A stretch of DNA of 64,000 bases. It comes from Purshia tridentata. Its lineage: Eukaryota; Streptophyta; Magnoliopsida; Rosales; Rosaceae. The DNA is taken from assembly GCA_003254885.1 (NCBI GenBank), contig QANT01008603.1:1-64000 (forward strand), given 5' to 3'. The translations under genes and the position numbers were made by a program. A model generated the notes under the pieces. It searched no databases. It saw only the letters and a list, made by a program, of their open reading frames with translations, and was not told the DNA's origin. Below are positions 59,559 to 64,000 of this stretch, one piece after another (the stretch's first letter is position 1; every line of letters begins with the position of its first letter).

Positions 59559-62500
59559 CCTAGTCATATTCGAGGACTTTGCCAAGACCCTTGTGCTCAC
59601 AGGATTTATTAGTTGCATCTTGGAAGGGAACCCTGAAGTTCCATAGTCACAGGAAGACTAATGTATGTGTTCGGGTTGAAGCTGTACTTTGGAGCTGGCA
59701 ATGGATTTTCTATCAGAGAGTGATTGGGTTGAAGCAATATATGCCAATAACACACAATATTGTGCATGTTGTGTTGACTGGGGAACAAATACAAGCCAAG
59801 CCCAGTAAAGTTCTTTATAAAACCAGCATTCTTCTATCTTACCAACTGTAAACAAACTACAAGTTGTAACAAGATTTTCGTCCATTTCAAACTTGACCAC
59901 AAAGTTTGCACAGCCATGGGCATGAGATATGCCCCAAGTAGTAGGCTTTAATTGGTTTCTACTGAGAACATCAAAGCAAGTGAGTCATCACTATTTTCTT
60001 CAAGGCCGTATTGATTTTCGGTGGCTTGGAGTTTTGGTGCATCAGCCTGGCCCGGTCGCAGGTACCCAGATGGCATTCCCAAACCTGTTCAATTGTAGGG
60101 CCCAAGGAGAAATAGGTACTCATCCATCCTTATCTGTCCTCTCGTTTATTTGATTTTATATTTCTGTTAATTATATCTTCTGTGCCCCTGTTTAGCTAAT
60201 GTTGGCCATGGTCTTTTGGGTACCTTTAGAATCGTAGAAGTGAAGATATGTGCAGCTAATTAACAGCTATATAAACAAATAATAAGCGTGGCCCAGCTTG
60301 TACCAACTGCTTTCTTTTACCCCCAAAATTTTCATTGCATTGAGTTGATATTGGGGACTTGCAATTTGAATAGATATGGTCGCATTGGAAATCCAACACC
60401 CACTCTGTTCAAGCAAATTGAATTTCAGGTCAGTAACCATTTGAACTCCCCCACTTTTGAGGCTGCCATTGTCAAACATTGCTTTTCTAATAATTCTAGT
60501 TTCCATCATTTTAGATTTGAAAAAAATAACAAAAAACCATGCATATCTCAAGAATCGAATCTTCCATATCACCAGGCAAGCGCATTCAATGTTTGCATCG
60601 GAGGTTGCATGTTTTATTTTTCTCTAAGTTGGTGAAAGATGTCTGTTTTTCCTCTACTTTATTCATTTGCTTAAAATATAGAGTAAAACAAAGTTTACAT
60701 GGATCTCACCGTCTAGAGCCTCGAAGTTTTTCTTCTTCCTAGAGCTTAGGCGTTTGAAACTTATATTAAATACGCGTTTTCTGAGGTAATGCACTAATAG
60801 AAATTCAACATTATGGACCCATTTCTTTATTAGTATTGTATGAGGTAGATGATAGTCTAGTTGAAAACATAGACTTGGTTTATAAGATAATTAATGCGTA
60901 TAAAGTACTAATTAAAAAATAAATAGAAAAGAAAAAAAAAACAGATATATATATACATATGCCATGACAACTAGGGGAAGAGAGCTGTTTTCCTCGGAAC
61001 AAAAGATTAGAAGCTTGGAATCATGTGGAGAGCATTAAATGCAAGAGAGTGAGAATAGGTCTTAGGGTTCCTCAATTGATATTGTTTCAGTTTCAATCTC
61101 TCTCGAAATGGGTTTCCCTTTAATAAATTCTTAAGCCTTTGCTTCATGTCGGATCTCATTAATTGGGTCACATTAATTTCTTGGTGGGGGTAGTATTATC
61201 ATGCTTCTTGGTACTAATATAATGTATAGATGTGATGAGGATTTCAAATTAAAATAAAGTCTAGTACTGGTCACTGGTGTGACGTGTTAGTGGATGGTTA
61301 ATTTTCAGTCATGCAATGTTGTACAGACATGTATAATATAGGCTCGAAAAAAGTTCCCCACTTTTTTTTTTTTTGCCTTTTCCTTCAACATATCTGAGGA
61401 ATAGAGGTTTGAATTTGACAGGGGAAAAAAAAGATTGACTACAAATTCTGTCACAATTTGGTTCCAACATTTCTGTCTTATGAAATTCACCTTCCCTTCT
61501 TTTTCTTTTCAAGTTTTCTGGTTGATTTGTGTAGATGTGTTTAAAATGAAATGTTCTTATAATGGCTTACTTCTAACATCGTACAATTCCCAGCTACAAA
61601 TTAAAATAAAGAGGGCCGGAAAGAAAAAAACAGAGAAAGAAAGAAAAGAAAGTTGATTTGGTTGGTTGCCCGGCCAAAGATCACCATGATGGCCGGCAAG
61701 ATCAGGGTATTAATTCTAGCAGTAGACATACAAATTGTTTTTTCCTTTTTTTTACATAACTACTAATATGAGTGAAAAATGCATTCTACAATTTTACAAG
61801 CTTTTTTTTTTTTTTTTTTTTAANTAAGATGGCTTAATTCCTCATTGTAAAATAAAACATGTTAAATGGTAATTGACTTATAAGGAAGAATAACTCCTTA
61901 CATGTAATGTAAAGAACAAGCCTTTTTTTTTAAAAAAATTTATTCCATGACATGGCATATATATACTTTGGTTTCATGCGTATGGCATATGTATGGATTA
62001 TATGTGAGTGAAATGTTTGACAAATCATGTAATTAACTCGTCAAACTAAGGAGTAGAAAAATACTACATTATGATCAAGATTTAAAATACTACCACGTGT
62101 GCTTGAAATTGTAGAGGATAATCCAGTCATTATTGCAAATGTTGGTGCCTATGTGTGTCTAAATCAATGTTTAATTCAAATGTTATGTATTATATTCTTA
62201 GAAGGATTAGAAACTGATATTTAAAGAACTATAGTTGGTCAAGACTGATAAGGAATACATGCACTGCATGAAAAATGAAAAAAACAACGATAATAAATTG
62301 GTACACACTTGATAGATATATAGTGGTGCGTGAGCTAGCGTTGATCAAAGTCTAAATTGTAGACGTTGGGGGGAGAGAGAGAGAGAGAGAGAGAGGTTAG
62401 AAATGTATGTTTCCATGTGAATGTCCGCCAACAAACATTCACGTTGAGTCCATCTCTCTCGGTGTCTTGGTCCCGGTTAGGGTTTCACATCGCTTTCATT

Positions 62501-63183
62501 CATTGTGTACAATATTTACTGAACCCTAACCTTAATTACTCTCTCCGCATTTAATGACCTCCACATTATCTAGAATTAAATATTCAATATTCAATAATTA
62601 ATCATTATTTTTCTTCTCTTACTCGTTTTGCTCATACCAATACATAATTCAGAACACAGAAATAGAAGATCGAGAGTCAAACCAGAACGAGAGAACTACA
62701 CAACATTGCATGGCTTGCTTGCTGCCAACCTAGCTATAATATATATCATTCCATTCACGCGCCTGTAGGCGGTGGTCAATAAGAAGGATCTATTGCAGTA
62801 CTGCATAGGATCGGAAGTGACCCGATTGCCCTTGCTATAGTCACATTCAAATCCATGACATTGCTGGGTAGAGTAGTAATTTTCACATATGAAATGGTAA
62901 GTTGTCTGAGTTGGGAATATCCAGATTCCAGTCTTTAAGTGTATGAATTTTGATTATAATTGTTAATTTTGTTGATAATATTATTTTAATAGTGAAGCAT
63001 GTGGAACCATTCTACCCTAAGCTATACCGTCCTTGAACTAATATAAATATGCAATTTCAGCTCCCCATTTCTCTTCAACGTACACTAAAGCTTCTGCTAG
63101 CTCCTCCTTTTGTTATAATTCTGTAGTATACTACCTGTAGCTATAAATTTGGGTTTTTGTTGTTGTTGGGGTGAAATATAGTT
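59559..63183. other. Intergenic region up to the LBD12-like gene
   Basis: The left 300 bases are the likely DFO-like 3' UTR. Open frames at 59579-59851, 59929-60153 and 60288-60635 have no recognisable family. A T run ending in N lies at about 61804-61824. A (GA)n run at about 62371-62395 and pyrimidine-rich patches precede the LBD gene, whose 5' UTR is probably within about 63060-63183. Confidence 0.4.
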
Positions 63184-64000
63184 ATGGGGGGCTCTTCACC
63201 ATGTGCTTCGTGCAAGTTGTTGAGGCGGCGGTGCGCCAAGGACTGCATCTTTGCCCCTTACTTCCCTTCTGATGACCCTCATAAGTTTGCCATTGTTCAC
63301 AAGGTCTTTGGTGCTAGCAATGTCAGCAAAATGTTGCAGGTTAACTCTCTCTCTCTCTCATTCATATTCGATCATTGTATATATGCATGTGTTCTTCTTT
63401 TGTTAACTTCCATGAACAGAGCTTATCTCAAATTAATATAGTTGTCTAGAACAGTTTTACGAATACAATAATACTAGATGCACCAACTATTTTATCTATT
63501 TTCTTACAAGACTGTGGGGTTCATGTATGTGAAAGAGTTAGATAAAGTAGTGTTGGGAAAAGACGTACGCGTATAGCATTACCCTTGTGAATAACTAGGT
63601 GTTAATTATTTGGTGATGATGGTCATGATCAGGAGCTTCCGGTTCATCAAAGAGCAGATGCAGTGAGCAGTTTGGTGTATGAAGCAAATGCAAGAGTGAG
63701 AGACCCAGTTTATGGATGTGTTGGGGCAATTTCTTTCCTGCAGAATCAAGTTTCTCAGCTACAAATGCAGCTTGCAGTGGCACAGGCTGAGATCCTCTGC
63801 ATCCAGATGCAGCAGGAGCCTGCCGCACCCAGCTGCTTACCCACCACCCATATGCATGGCCAGATTGATCATCATCATCATCATGAAGATATTGATCACA
63901 AGTCCTTTCTTTTATCCAATACTACAACTCATCATCATGACTTCAATAACATGCCACAATACCTCACGGCCTTTGCTAACCCTTCCAGCAATAATGTAAT
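63184..64000 (+). CDS. LBD12: LOB-domain transcription factor, LBD12-like (incomplete at window end)
   Basis: Exon 1 is 63184-63339 and exon 2 begins at 63633 and runs off the window, so the C-terminus is missing. This is a class I LOB-domain protein, a plant-specific DNA-binding factor of organ boundaries, vasculature and root development. The zinc-finger-like C block is [15 protein letters not shown] (C7, C10, C17, C21). The GAS block ([18 protein letters not shown]) and the leucine-zipper-like coil ([21 protein letters not shown]) follow. The intron falls after MLQ and before [11 protein letters not shown], as in the family. The text [18 protein letters not shown] points to the LBD12 (ASL5) branch; LBD1/LBD11 are close alternatives. 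The visible tail is His-rich (HHHHH). Confidence 0.93.

Noticed and set aside
60288-60635. 115-codon frame on the plus strand after the DFO-like gene
   Set aside because: No family resemblance, both strands open over the same stretch, and no supporting promoter or splice pattern.

Overview
This is a window of plant nuclear genome, most likely a eudicot and probably a woody rosid. The evidence is AT-rich intergenic DNA, GT-AG introns with T-rich acceptors, a plant tRNA-Pro, plant-only gene families (ALOG/LSH, LBD, FLX-like, DFO-type), a plastid-targeted ferritin and many small MITE-like elements. I cannot name the species from sequence alone. Gene models below were built by eye from splice sites, reading phase and family conservation. 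For every multi-exon gene called complete, the exon lengths sum to a multiple of three.

Layout, left to right: a Rab3GAP catalytic-subunit gene (1020-9053, +, 21 exons); tRNA-Pro(AGG) (9452-9523, +); a gene-poor 9 kb; the single-exon ALOG gene LSH5-like (18692-19414, +); another gene-poor 7.8 kb with two MITEs; a GILT-type thiol reductase (27272-29108, -) with a solitary duplicated first exon just upstream of it (29480-29770, -); a truncated Sec61-gamma copy (30439-30789, +); a hairpin-rich minisatellite; a CCR-like reductase (32928-34918, -); TIM22 (36156-38456, -); a MULE-like non-autonomous transposon (38724-39598); ribosomal protein eS4 (41038-42623, +); plastid ferritin (43661-45531, -); a Tourist-like MITE; a GPI-type GH17+X8 protein (47175-49545, +); TAF15-like zinc-finger/RRM protein (50955-53597, +); FLX-like coiled-coil protein (55782-56987, -) head-to-head with a DFO-like meiotic gene (57202-59558, +); and an LBD12-like LOB-domain gene (63184 to beyond the window end, +).

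From memory, Rab3GAP, LSH5, the CCR-like reductase, the GH17 protein, TAF15b and RPS4 all have Arabidopsis counterparts near At5g58420-At5g58510, in largely the same order. The window therefore looks like an expanded syntenic block into which GILT, Sec61-gamma, TIM22 and ferritin have come. The genes are ordinary single transcription units rather than an operon or cluster. I found no clear novel multi-gene system. The observations most worth following are the GILT tandem first exon that could act as an alternative first exon, a GH17 protein whose catalytic nucleophile Glu reads as Gln, an iron-dependent regulatory sequence upstream of ferritin, the 214-bp divergent promoter between FLX-like and DFO-like, and several MITEs with recognisable target-site duplications. 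Three single N positions (31610, 38891, 61824) sit at low-complexity or duplicated sequence and mark uncertain assembly.
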